From SIG454 sp045646365 (GTDB taxonomy: Bacteria; Bacillota; Clostridia; Monoglobales; Monoglobaceae), in assembly GCA_045646365.1 (NCBI GenBank), contig JAZRKP010000057.1, positions 1 through 64,000 on the forward strand: a DNA stretch of 64,000 nt, written 5' to 3'. Positions 46,574-54,322 of the stretch are shown piece by piece. Every line of letters starts with the position of its first letter. The stretch's first letter is position 1. Made by a program: the position numbers and the translations under genes. A model generated the notes under the pieces. The model ran no database searches. It had not been told where the DNA came from and was given only the letters and a program-made list of their open reading frames with translations.

Positions 46574-47410
46574 ATGAATATGGAAGAAAAAGTGCAGGCT
46601 TATAACATCAGAACCCCTGCCGTTACAGAAGAATATCCTTTTTGGATTCCGCAATATGGACACACATACAAAACAGAGCAATATCATATGATTACACCTA
46701 ATTCAGATGTAACCCGAATTGAATATATCATTTCAGGAAAAAGTGTGGTTAATTCCAAAAATATGTCATTGATTGCCGAAACAGGTGATACATATATTCT
46801 CCAGGAGGGAGAATATCAAAATTTCTATAACGATGTTTCAATGCCGATGAATAAAATATGGATAAATGTAAATGGAAGATTTGCAAAAGATATTATAGAT
46901 ATGTACGGTCTTAAAGATGCTATTCTGATAAAAAACACTGACTCCAGAAAATATATAGAAAGGATACATAAAATTTGTCATAGCAGTGATGATCCGTATT
47001 TCATACACGAAAAAGCAAGTATGCTCTTTTTGAATTTAATTCAATTCCTTTCAAAAAGTTACACAACAATAGAAGAAGAGTTAACTCCTATAAATAATGT
47101 TAAATCATACATTGACCTTCATTTGGAAGACAGTATAAGTATGAACGACCTTGTAGAGTTTTCAAACAAGAGTGTTGAACACACAATCCGTATGTTCAAC
47201 GCTCAATATGGTATGACACCGTACCAATATATTCTCAAAAACAAAATGGAACTTGCCTGTTCGCTTCTTACATCCACAAATACCAGTATAAATGAGATAT
47301 CAGACCGTTTAAAATTCTATAATTCAGCACACTTTTCAAATGTATTCTTCAAGCATGTCGGAATACGCCCATCAGAATATCGTAAAATACACAGCATGCC
47401 TGACAAATAA
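46574..47410 (+). CDS. AraC/XylS-family transcriptional regulator
   Basis: A 278-residue regulator with an N-terminal cupin-like ligand domain (TRIEYIISGKSVVNSKNMSL, ETGDTYILQEGEYQNFYND) and a C-terminal double helix-turn-helix (about 175-272: ISMNDLVEFSNKSVEHTIRM and INEISDRLKFYNSAHFSNVF, then GIRPSEYRK). AAGGATGG precedes the ATG. It is divergent from GH127 and the long region B operon, so it is the likely sugar-responsive activator of those genes. It is not closely similar to the AraC protein at 17871, apart from the family core, so the two operons probably answer different inducers. Confidence 0.9.
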   Translation: MNMEEKVQAYNIRTPAVTEEYPFWIPQYGHTYKTEQYHMITPNSDVTRIEYIISGKSVVNSKNMSLIAETGDTYILQEGEYQNFYNDVSMPMNKIWINVNGRFAKDIIDMYGLKDAILIKNTDSRKYIERIHKICHSSDDPYFIHEKASMLFLNLIQFLSKSYTTIEEELTPINNVKSYIDLHLEDSISMNDLVEFSNKSVEHTIRMFNAQYGMTPYQYILKNKMELACSLLTSTNTSINEISDRLKFYNSAHFSNVFFKHVGIRPSEYRKIHSMPDK

Positions 47411-47507
47411 AATTATGTCCACTCTGCATATTTTTAAAACCATAAATGTTAAAAAGTCAAAATCACATCCGCAAAATCTCAAAAAATAAATATATATTTT
47501 AAAGGTA

Positions 47508-47548
47508 ATCCATAGTAGCTACGGCTGCTATGGATATTTTGTTTTTTT
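47508..47548 (+). terminator. Leader hairpin with UACG tetraloop and T-run (copy B)
   Basis: ATCCATAGTAGC pairs with GCTGCTATGGAT around a TACG tetraloop, followed by ATTTTGTTTTTTT and then GGAGG. It may now serve as terminator for the AraC gene 100 bases upstream. Identical stem and loop in copy A. Confidence 0.6.
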
Positions 47549-47554
47549 GGAGGT

Positions 47555-47752
47555 TTGGATTATGAACGAAAACAAAAAATTTGTGTATATTGCGGGCAAG
47601 TGCTTGACGAAGAGAATGTATATGAATTTTATGACAAAATAATGTGTGAGGGCTGTTTTAATGAGCATACTGCAGTTTACATTTACTTAATATTAAAAAT
47701 AAACCTTTTGGTAAAAAGAGTTGCTATTTCGCCGAAAGGTTTATTTTGCTAA
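47555..47752 (+). pseudogene. Frameshifted zinc-ribbon protein remnant
   Basis: GGAGG precedes ATG 47562, which reads MNENKK and then loses frame in an A-rich run. In the other frame the DNA reads ICVYCGQVLDEENVYEFYD then KIMCEGCFNEH, a CxxC...CxxC zinc-ribbon start, before running into unrelated repeat DNA. The zinc-ribbon frame can only be opened by a TTG at 47555 that has no properly spaced site. A decayed 5' end of a small zinc-ribbon gene is the simplest reading. The family cannot be named. Confidence 0.4.
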
Positions 47753-47835
47753 AAAGTATCTTGCATTTTGCCGAAAGGTTTATTTTGCCGAAAAGTATAT
47801 TGCATTTTGCCGAAAGGTTTATTTTGCTAAATTGT
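47731..47835 (+). repeat. Three 39-base tandem repeats
   Basis: GCCGAAAGGTTTATTTTGC begins at 47731, 47770 and 47809, exactly 39 bases apart; the first two units are nearly identical and the third decays after about 20 bases. An inverted match (AATAAACCTTTTGG at about 47698) lies just upstream, so the block can fold back on itself. Confidence 0.75.
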
Positions 47836-47887
47836 ATTATTTTAGCGGTGCAAAGACAACGGATCCCACGTCCGGGATAAAATTATA

Positions 47888-47930
47888 AAAGGGACATATA
47901 GCAAGTATATCCTTTGCCATATGTCCCTTT
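47888..47930 (-). terminator. Long terminator-like hairpin at the right end of repeat copy B
   Basis: Arms AAAGGGACATATAGCAA and TTGCCATATGTCCCTTT (17 bp with one mismatch) around a nine-base loop. On the minus strand it is followed by TATAATTTT. It lies downstream of the quinone oxidoreductase-like gene and of the decayed minus-strand 3' end, and may terminate the region C operon. Confidence 0.6.
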
Positions 47931-48165
47931 AACTTGTGTTAGCTTCGACAGAGTCATTTTTCAAACTTTGCAAAAATCGTTAAAATTAAACAACCTCTTC
48001 TTCTATTAAATTATGCATTCTTCAAACTTGTTCCAATAGGATTTATGTGTTTCTCTATTCATACAAATTTCTATATTACGAAAACATTTCTTTTATTTAA
48101 TATTAACGGTTGGTTTTTATCTAAAAATTATATTTAATTACTCCTCTTTATAAGAAGAACTATCG

Positions 48166-49149
48166 CTATTTAACCTCCAACACAACCTTTCCGATATTCT
48201 TACCCAGGTATAAAATATCGTGAGCTTTTTCAGCCTCTGTTATTGGTAACACAGCATGAATTGTCGGTTTAACCTCACCTGATTCGATTTTAGGGAATAC
48301 TTTCTCAACAAGCTCCGAAAGTATCTGCGCCTTAACTTCTGGAGTTCTGGAGCGGAGCGTGCTTCCGATTATTCTTACATTTCTTACATAGATATTTTTA
48401 AGGTCTATTTCAGTCTTTGTTCCGGCAAGGGCCGCAATCATTATCCATCTTGCTCCGTGCGTTAAATAATGAATACATTTGCCCATTATTTCACCGCCAA
48501 GGCAGCCAATAGCAACATCAACACTATGTCCGTTTTCAAGTTCTTCTTTTAAAACTTCCGCAATATCTTCTTTTGTTGTTACAACAACTCGGTCAGCATT
48601 AAGATGCTTAATCGAGTCTTTTATTTCATCAGTTAGAACTGTTGTTATAACTCTTATTCCAAAAGCTTTTGCCATAGGGATAATCACACTTGCAAGTCCT
48701 GACGCACCTGCATTCATTAAAAGTGTGTTTCCCTCTTTAATATTACCCTCAATAAACAAATTAAGATACGCCGTTGCAAAGGCTTCAGGAATTGCCGCAG
48801 CTTCAACCATTGAGCAATTCCTTGGTACAGGCATAAGCATATCATATTTAACAGAAACATATTCCGCATAGCCGCCTCCGCCAAGAAGTGCGCAAACCTT
48901 ATCGCCAATTTTCCAATTAGATTTAGCTTTTGCTTCATTTCCCATTTCGATAATCACGCCTGCAATTTCAAGCCCCATCCATTCAGGGCATCCGGACGGA
49001 GGCGGATAATCCCCTTCTCTTTGCATTAAATCCGCACGGTTAAGTGCCGCTGCGTGAATTTCAACCAAAACTTCGTCATCTTTTATAATAGGATTTTCGA
49101 CATCATCCCACTTTAAACTTCTATCATCATTTACGAGTATCGCTTTCAT
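48166..49149 (-). CDS. Quinone oxidoreductase-like MDR-superfamily reductase
   Basis: A 327-residue member of the zinc-independent medium-chain reductase branch (PIG3/quinone oxidoreductase type): AAALNRADLMQREGDYPPP (about 33-51), GLEIAGVIIEMG, GDKVCALLGGGGYAEYV, and the nucleotide-binding NAGASGLASVIIPMAKAFG. Catalytic-zinc ligands of alcohol dehydrogenases are absent. Relatives reduce carbon-carbon double bonds of enones or quinones with NADPH. It is the last gene of the region C operon, 27 bases after the MBL-fold gene. With the SDR and dehydratase-like neighbours it may reduce a dehydration product; that role is inferred. Confidence 0.85.
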   Translation of the reverse strand: MKAILVNDDRSLKWDDVENPIIKDDEVLVEIHAAALNRADLMQREGDYPPPSGCPEWMGLEIAGVIIEMGNEAKAKSNWKIGDKVCALLGGGGYAEYVSVKYDMLMPVPRNCSMVEAAAIPEAFATAYLNLFIEGNIKEGNTLLMNAGASGLASVIIPMAKAFGIRVITTVLTDEIKDSIKHLNADRVVVTTKEDIAEVLKEELENGHSVDVAIGCLGGEIMGKCIHYLTHGARWIMIAALAGTKTEIDLKNIYVRNVRIIGSTLRSRTPEVKAQILSELVEKVFPKIESGEVKPTIHAVLPITEAEKAHDILYLGKNIGKVVLEVK

Positions 49150-49176
49150 TCATATATATTCCTTTCTTACAATTTT

Positions 49177-49800
49177 TCATTCGCCATGACATAGTAAAAC
49201 CTTATATCTTTCATCACTGTATTTTTCAATAAAATCCTTGCTCGCTTTTTGATTACAAGAACTGCCGGTTGGAATTTTTAAAATTAAGCACTCTCTTAAA
49301 TAGCATTCATCTCCTGCTATTACATAAATTTCGCCACTTTTTTCTATTTCAACAACGCAAGATCCTTTTGAATGCCCGCCGATTTTTATAACTTTGATAT
49401 TTTTGCTGACTTCAAAATCGTTCTCAAATATATTAATGTTTAATATATCAGGTATGTATTTTTTCCCAATTTCGTATTCATCCTTTTGTATATGTATAAC
49501 TGCATTTTCAAAATACTTAACACATTCGATATGGTCGTGGTGAGAATGGGTTATAATAACATCCGTTATATCCTTGCAGGAAACACTAATATTTTCAAGA
49601 GCCCTCACAGTTCCAAGAAAATCTCTCATCACAAATCCGGGTATTGTTTCACAACCTGCATCAACTAAAATAAGTTTTTCATCTGCTTTTATAAGGTAAA
49701 CCTTAAAAACAATATCACGAAAGTTATTCTCGTTCCCGTTTATAAAAATCATATTTTCAGACAATACAGATTTGCCATATTCTATCGGTATTATTTGCAT
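49177..49800 (-). CDS. Metallo-beta-lactamase-fold hydrolase (lactonase-like)
   Basis: A 207-residue MBL-fold protein with the metal motif VIITHSHHDHIECVKYF (about residues 82-98) and later IKIGGHSKGSCVVEIE and VIAGDECYL, which supply further metal ligands. The N-terminal KAYLIKADEKLILVDAGCE-type strand pattern (here VYLIKADEKLILVDAGCE) resembles N-acyl homoserine lactonases and other lactonases. ATG 49800 has GAGG six bases upstream; an earlier ATG at 49812 overlaps the previous stop as ATGA, so either start would be coupled to the gene before it. Hydrolysis of a sugar lactone would fit the operon. Confidence 0.78.
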   Translation of the reverse strand: MQIIPIEYGKSVLSENMIFINGNENNFRDIVFKVYLIKADEKLILVDAGCETIPGFVMRDFLGTVRALENISVSCKDITDVIITHSHHDHIECVKYFENAVIHIQKDEYEIGKKYIPDILNINIFENDFEVSKNIKVIKIGGHSKGSCVVEIEKSGEIYVIAGDECYLRECLILKIPTGSSCNQKASKDFIEKYSDERYKVLLCHGE

Positions 49801-49808
49801 TTCATACC

Positions 49809-50558
49809 TCATATATTATCTCTGATTACTTTTACATTTTTAAGAAGTGGCTGTGCGGGAGTTGCAAATTCATCATATTCATGAACACATAAATACATAC
49901 AATTTCCAAGTTCCCCACCTATTCTTCTTAAAATCTGACACTCACCAGTTGCAAGAAATAAGAACGGAATTTCTAATTTTTCTTTCAAAAGGTTAATTAT
50001 TTTCAAATTTTCCAATTGTTGTTCCATTGTGTCTGCACCTGTTACAATTTTGGAAATATCCGCACCTCTCCTTTGGTGTTCAAGCGCAATTTCAAGCACT
50101 CTTTCGGCTGGTGTATAAGTGTATATATGCGATGAAATGAGAACCTCCGCTCCTTTTTTATGTAAATCATCAATCAGTTTCATTTGTTTTTGTATCGCTT
50201 CATCATCCAAAGCAACTTCATCAGGCTGTTTATCGAACAAATCCCCAATTACATCACACAAGGTCGCTCCACAATCTGCAAGTTCTAAAAGTTCTTCCGC
50301 AAGAATTTCATCTGATTTCCCTTCATTCTTTCCCATTCTGTAATTTGTTACATATATGGGTTTATCGACATAAGAAAAAAGCTCTTTGTACACCTCTTTG
50401 TTTCTGTATTCAGGCTCTAATCTTTCAAACTGCATCCCAAATGCTTCAGCTCCGTTTGGTAATGATTGATCTATAAGTGCTTTTATTCTGTCCGGATTGT
50501 CAGCCTGAACCATCACCGTAAGAGTCGCCTTATCATACTCTAAAAAAGTTTTCTTCAT
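49809..50558 (-). CDS. Type I 3-dehydroquinate dehydratase-like protein
   Basis: A 249-residue TIM-barrel protein matching class I dehydroquinase in length and motifs: KPIYVTNYRMGKNEGKSDE, the general-base histidine in ISSHIYTYTP (about residue 142) and the Schiff-base lysine in DISKIVTGAD (about 168), both close to their classical positions 143 and 170. A late RRIGGELGN matches the substrate loop. No shikimate gene is nearby; it starts directly at the stop of an SDR gene and overlaps an MBL-fold gene. The enzyme may therefore dehydrate a keto compound in sugar or cyclitol catabolism instead of serving aromatic synthesis. The chemistry is family knowledge, the new substrate is inference. Confidence 0.7.
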   Translation of the reverse strand: MKKTFLEYDKATLTVMVQADNPDRIKALIDQSLPNGAEAFGMQFERLEPEYRNKEVYKELFSYVDKPIYVTNYRMGKNEGKSDEILAEELLELADCGATLCDVIGDLFDKQPDEVALDDEAIQKQMKLIDDLHKKGAEVLISSHIYTYTPAERVLEIALEHQRRGADISKIVTGADTMEQQLENLKIINLLKEKLEIPFLFLATGECQILRRIGGELGNCMYLCVHEYDEFATPAQPLLKNVKVIRDNI

Positions 50559-51323
50559 CTAATTCCACCTACCCATTGCATTTCTTCCGCCGTCAATCAT
50601 TATATTTTCTCCGTTTATAAACCGACCTTTTTCAGATGCAATGAACAAACATAAATCAATTATTTCCTGCGGTTCTGCTGCTCTGCCAAGCAATGTTTTC
50701 ATATTCGCCATCGCTTCTCTTGTTAGTACAGGTCCGGGCGATACACAAACACATCTGACATCATATTTTGAGCCATACTGCGCAATTGATTTTGTAAGCC
50801 CAAACATAAGGCCTGCTTTTGATGTCGGATAGTCCATTCCGTATCCGTCACCTTCTTGCCCTGTGATTGAGCCGATGTTGATAATAAGTCCGCTTTTTTG
50901 CTCTCTCATCTGCTTTAATACTGCATGTGCAAAATAAAACGGACCTTTTAAATTCACATCAATCCCCCAATCATATACATCAATAGGTACATCAGGAAAT
51001 TCAGGATAACGAGTCCTATCAACACGCCTCATTCTGACAGCCGTTCCGCCGGCAAAGTTAGCCAAGACATCAATACTCCCAAAGGTTTCAACCGCTCTAT
51101 CTCTTGCACTACACACCTGCTCATAATCACGAACATCACATATAACACCAACGGCTTTTCCTTTATCTTTTGCATTGATTTCTTCAACACATTTGTTTAA
51201 AACTTCTTCGTTTACATCGCACATAACAACATTACCGCCTAAATCAGTAAAGTTTTGGGCAAAAAGCAATCCCATTCCCGATGCGGCTCCCGTTGATATA
51301 GCTGTTTTATTTGTAAAATCCAT
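50559..51323 (-). CDS. Short-chain dehydrogenase/reductase (SDR)
   Basis: A 254-residue classical SDR: cofactor motif TGAASGMG (about 12-19), acidic MCDVNEE after strand two (favouring NAD), NFAGG, catalytic serine in NIGSITG and the YPTSK pair (about 165-169), ending FINGENIMIDGG. It oxidises a hydroxyl or reduces a ketone on a sugar or related polyol. GAGG precedes the ATG. The next gene, the dehydroquinase-like one, begins immediately at its stop codon, and this tight pairing suggests that the ketone it makes is the dehydratase substrate. Confidence 0.88.
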   Translation of the reverse strand: MDFTNKTAISTGAASGMGLLFAQNFTDLGGNVVMCDVNEEVLNKCVEEINAKDKGKAVGVICDVRDYEQVCSARDRAVETFGSIDVLANFAGGTAVRMRRVDRTRYPEFPDVPIDVYDWGIDVNLKGPFYFAHAVLKQMREQKSGLIINIGSITGQEGDGYGMDYPTSKAGLMFGLTKSIAQYGSKYDVRCVCVSPGPVLTREAMANMKTLLGRAAEPQEIIDLCLFIASEKGRFINGENIMIDGGRNAMGRWN

Positions 51324-51356
51324 AAAATCCTCGCATTTCTCCTATAAAAGTAAAAT

Positions 51357-52112
51357 TCAAATCTCTATTTTGATATATAATCCGTAATGGTCTGACGGAA
51401 ACATATCATTCACCAAATCATCAATAATTTTTTGGCTTACAGGTCTTATTTTTTCATCAGTAAAACAATAATCTATATGTGTATCAGTTATTTTTTCCGG
51501 ATGATATCCATGATAGGTTGTTCTTAAGTCATTTTCAGTTACTGCATTTACATCTGTAAATATTTTAGACATTAAGTCATACGCTATGCTGTCAGGTTTC
51601 ATATTAAAATCCCCGACTATAAATGTTGGATAAGAAGATATTTTTTTTGAATATTTGTCAATCAGCTTTACACTTTTAATTTGTCCATCATCTCCGAAAC
51701 CAAAATGGGTATTCATAAAAGTAAACACTTTATTGCGTTCCTTATCTCGAAGAATTGTGTATACACACATACGATGGCAGTCATACAGTTCATCCCACCC
51801 CTTCGATTCAATCTCCGGTGTATCCGAAAGCCAAAAGTATCCCGTTTTAACACACTCAAACTTATCCTTGCGCCACAATATCGGTGCAGATTCTTCTTCT
51901 GTTTCTGCTCTGTATTTATTAAAAATTTCATATTTGTCCCCAAAATATTTTTTAATTTTATTTTTCCACTTTGGCGTAAATTCCTGAAATCCTATTAAAT
52001 CGACATCATAATCAGAAATAATTTTGCTCAATCTTGGAGCACGCTCTTCGATAGAGTTTCCATTTTCATCATCAGCACAACGAATATTAAAACTTACAAT
52101 GTTTAACTCCAT
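51357..52112 (-). CDS. Endonuclease/exonuclease/phosphatase (EEP) family protein
   Basis: A 251-residue cytoplasmic EEP-fold enzyme: VSFNIRCADDENGN (N-terminal Asn), LIGFQEFTPKW (metal glutamate about 45), THFGFGDDG, IVGDFNMKPDS (catalytic Asp/Asn), THIDYCF and a C-terminal SDHYGLYIKI. It lies between GH3 and the SDR gene, spacing 13 and 33 bases. Such proteins recur in polysaccharide-utilisation loci. The substrate may be a sugar phosphodiester or phosphomonoester; it is less likely to act on DNA in this setting. The exact activity cannot be read from sequence. Confidence 0.85.
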   Translation of the reverse strand: MELNIVSFNIRCADDENGNSIEERAPRLSKIISDYDVDLIGFQEFTPKWKNKIKKYFGDKYEIFNKYRAETEEESAPILWRKDKFECVKTGYFWLSDTPEIESKGWDELYDCHRMCVYTILRDKERNKVFTFMNTHFGFGDDGQIKSVKLIDKYSKKISSYPTFIVGDFNMKPDSIAYDLMSKIFTDVNAVTENDLRTTYHGYHPEKITDTHIDYCFTDEKIRPVSQKIIDDLVNDMFPSDHYGLYIKIEI

Positions 52113-52125
52113 TCTGAATATCTCC

Positions 52126-54279
52126 TCAAATTAATTTAAAACATTTTGTTAACTTCAAGTGATCTGCATAGCCCGTGGAAATTTCAAATTCACCAGGTTC
52201 GAAAACAAATTTGTTATCCGCATTCCAGAATTTCAGATTTTCTACAGTTATACTAAATTCTATTGTCTTTCTTTCATAAGGTTTAAACTCGACCTTATGA
52301 AACCCGATAAGACTTTGAATCGGTCTTGCAGTTGAGGCAACCAAATCTCTCATATACAGCATAACCGTTTCTTTTCCCGCCATATCACTGTCATTACGCA
52401 ACGTTATTGACACTTTTATTTCATCGTCAGATTTCATGCTTTCGTTCGAAAGTTCAAGCTTCTCATACACGAAGTTTGAATACGATAGCCCATGTCCGAA
52501 AGAATACAATGGCAAATTATTGCACTCAATATAACTTGCACAATATGGCTTATGTGCGCCTTTTTCTCCAGCTTTGATTATATTTGTATGATTATAATAT
52601 ATAGGACATTGACCCGTTGTTTCAGGGAATGACATAGACAGTTTTCCGCTTGGATTTACCTTACCAAAAAGAAGATTTGCAACTGCATTTCCCCCTTCTG
52701 TTCCAGGAAACCACATATGTAAAATCGCAGGAACAACTTCGTTCAATTCCGTTAAAACAATCGGTCTTCCGCTAAATGTAACAGCAACGGTATTTTTATT
52801 TACTTCTGTCACAGAATTAGCTAATTCAAGCTGAATTTTATGAAGTGATATATCCGTTCTTGAATTTCCTTCACCACTGTAATCCTGTGGTTCACCAAGG
52901 CAAAGAATTACTGCATCTGCTTCTTTGGCAATTCTCACAGCCTCGTCAAATCCGCTTTTATCAGTATCATCCCATTCCTCTCCGCAACCTCTGACAACAG
53001 TTATTTCTGTATTTGGCAACAGTTTTTTCATCCCCTCATATACAGTAACACTCTCTTCGTTTTTTCCGTTACATGACCAGAAACCGATAATATTATGATT
53101 ATCTGCAAAAGGTCCGATTAAAGCAATTTTCTTTATATCCTTTGATAGTGGCAAAATACCATCATTTTTCAGAAGGACAGCACATTCTTCTGCAGACTTT
53201 CTGACAATTTCTCGACTTTCTTCTGTCAGCCATACCTTTGAATCTATCTCTTTTGATGCTCCTCTGTATGGATTTTCAAATAAACCAAGTTTATTTTTAA
53301 GATTTAAGACTTTTAATACCGCTTCATCAATTTCTTTCTCTGAAATTGCTCCTTCTTCAACAAGTTGTTTGAGGCTATGTATATATGTTGAGGAACACAT
53401 TTCAATTTCACAGTTATTTTCAAACGCCAATTTTGCACACTGTTTTTCGTCTTCCGCAATTCCATGATGCATAAAATCTTTTACTGCGCCGTAATCACTT
53501 ATAACGATGCCATTAAATCCCCATTCATCTTTAAGAACAGTTTGCATAAGCCATTTATTAGCCGTTGCAGGAACACCATTTAATATATTGAAAGACGGCA
53601 TGAGCATTTCAACTCCTGCATCAATACACGACTTGTATGCAGGGAGATAATATTCTCTTAATGTATGCTCCGAAATTTCAACATTATTATAGTCACGCCC
53701 TGCTTCTGCACCGCCATACGCCGCAAAGTGTTTAACACAGGTCGCAAGGGTATCTTCATTATTAAGGTCATCACCTTGAAAGGCTTTGACTTGAGTTGCA
53801 CCCATTACGCTGTTTAAATAAGCATCTTCCCCGCAGGATTCCATAACTCTGCCCCATCTTGCATCACGAACATAGTCAACCATCGGTGTAAAAGTTACCT
53901 GAACACCGCCTGCAACCGCCTCTTTTGCCGCCATTTTACTGCACTGAGCAACCATTTCAGGATTAAATGAACAACCAAGTGCCAGAGGAATTGGATATAT
54001 TGTTCTATATCCGTGAATAACATCCATCATAAACATCATCGGGATTTTATTTCTGTCTTCTTTAAGATGTCGTTCTTGAATTTCACGCATTTCAAGAGGA
54101 CTGCTGAAGTTAAGTATGCTTCCCACATATCGTAAATCTTCTTTCGTCAAATTAAGGAACGACATCTCTCCTGTTATTTTTGCGTCAGACTCCACATACA
54201 TGACTGCATTATACTGAGTAAGCTGACCAATCTTTTCTTCAATGGTCATATTCATAAGAATCTTTTCTACATCTGCCAT
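52126..54279 (-). CDS. GH3 beta-glycosidase
   Basis: A 717-residue cytoplasmic enzyme with the full GH3 order: TIM barrel (PMMFMMDVIHGYRTIYPIPL, RWGRVMESCGEDAYL, CVKHFAAYGGAEAGRDYN), nucleophile aspartate in NGIVISDYGAVKDF (about 262), the alpha/beta sandwich (AVILCLGEPQDYSGEGNSRTD) and a C-terminal FnIII-like domain (LYSFGHGLSYSNFVYEKL). It splits beta-glucosides or beta-xylosides from short oligosaccharides; both specificities occur with this architecture. GAGAGGAG precedes the ATG. It follows the GH39 gene by 43 bases and probably works with it on xylose- or glucose-containing fragments. Confidence 0.9.
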   Translation of the reverse strand: MADVEKILMNMTIEEKIGQLTQYNAVMYVESDAKITGEMSFLNLTKEDLRYVGSILNFSSPLEMREIQERHLKEDRNKIPMMFMMDVIHGYRTIYPIPLALGCSFNPEMVAQCSKMAAKEAVAGGVQVTFTPMVDYVRDARWGRVMESCGEDAYLNSVMGATQVKAFQGDDLNNEDTLATCVKHFAAYGGAEAGRDYNNVEISEHTLREYYLPAYKSCIDAGVEMLMPSFNILNGVPATANKWLMQTVLKDEWGFNGIVISDYGAVKDFMHHGIAEDEKQCAKLAFENNCEIEMCSSTYIHSLKQLVEEGAISEKEIDEAVLKVLNLKNKLGLFENPYRGASKEIDSKVWLTEESREIVRKSAEECAVLLKNDGILPLSKDIKKIALIGPFADNHNIIGFWSCNGKNEESVTVYEGMKKLLPNTEITVVRGCGEEWDDTDKSGFDEAVRIAKEADAVILCLGEPQDYSGEGNSRTDISLHKIQLELANSVTEVNKNTVAVTFSGRPIVLTELNEVVPAILHMWFPGTEGGNAVANLLFGKVNPSGKLSMSFPETTGQCPIYYNHTNIIKAGEKGAHKPYCASYIECNNLPLYSFGHGLSYSNFVYEKLELSNESMKSDDEIKVSITLRNDSDMAGKETVMLYMRDLVASTARPIQSLIGFHKVEFKPYERKTIEFSITVENLKFWNADNKFVFEPGEFEISTGYADHLKLTKCFKLI

Positions 54280-54322
54280 ACACCTTCTCCTCTCTTGCTT
54301 AAACGAATAAATTGATTTTGAT

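Larger units (their letters stand above)
47469..48043 (+). repeat. Degenerate dispersed repeat module, copy B
   Basis: Matches copy A (20207-20598) in direct orientation. Shared left end: CCGCAAAATCTC to the tetraloop hairpin and ribosome-site-like GGAGG. Shared right end: GTCCGGGATAAAATTATAAAA, the long hairpin at 47888-47930, the 3' coding remnant and the border CCAATAGGAT. The unshared centre holds a frameshifted zinc-ribbon start and three 39-base tandem repeats. This module fills most of the 755-base gap between the AraC gene and 48166; nothing else is evident there. Confidence 0.7.

Noticed and set aside
47731..47835. CRISPR array
   Set aside because: Units are contiguous 39-base tandem repeats with no unique spacers, only three copies, and no cas genes in the window.
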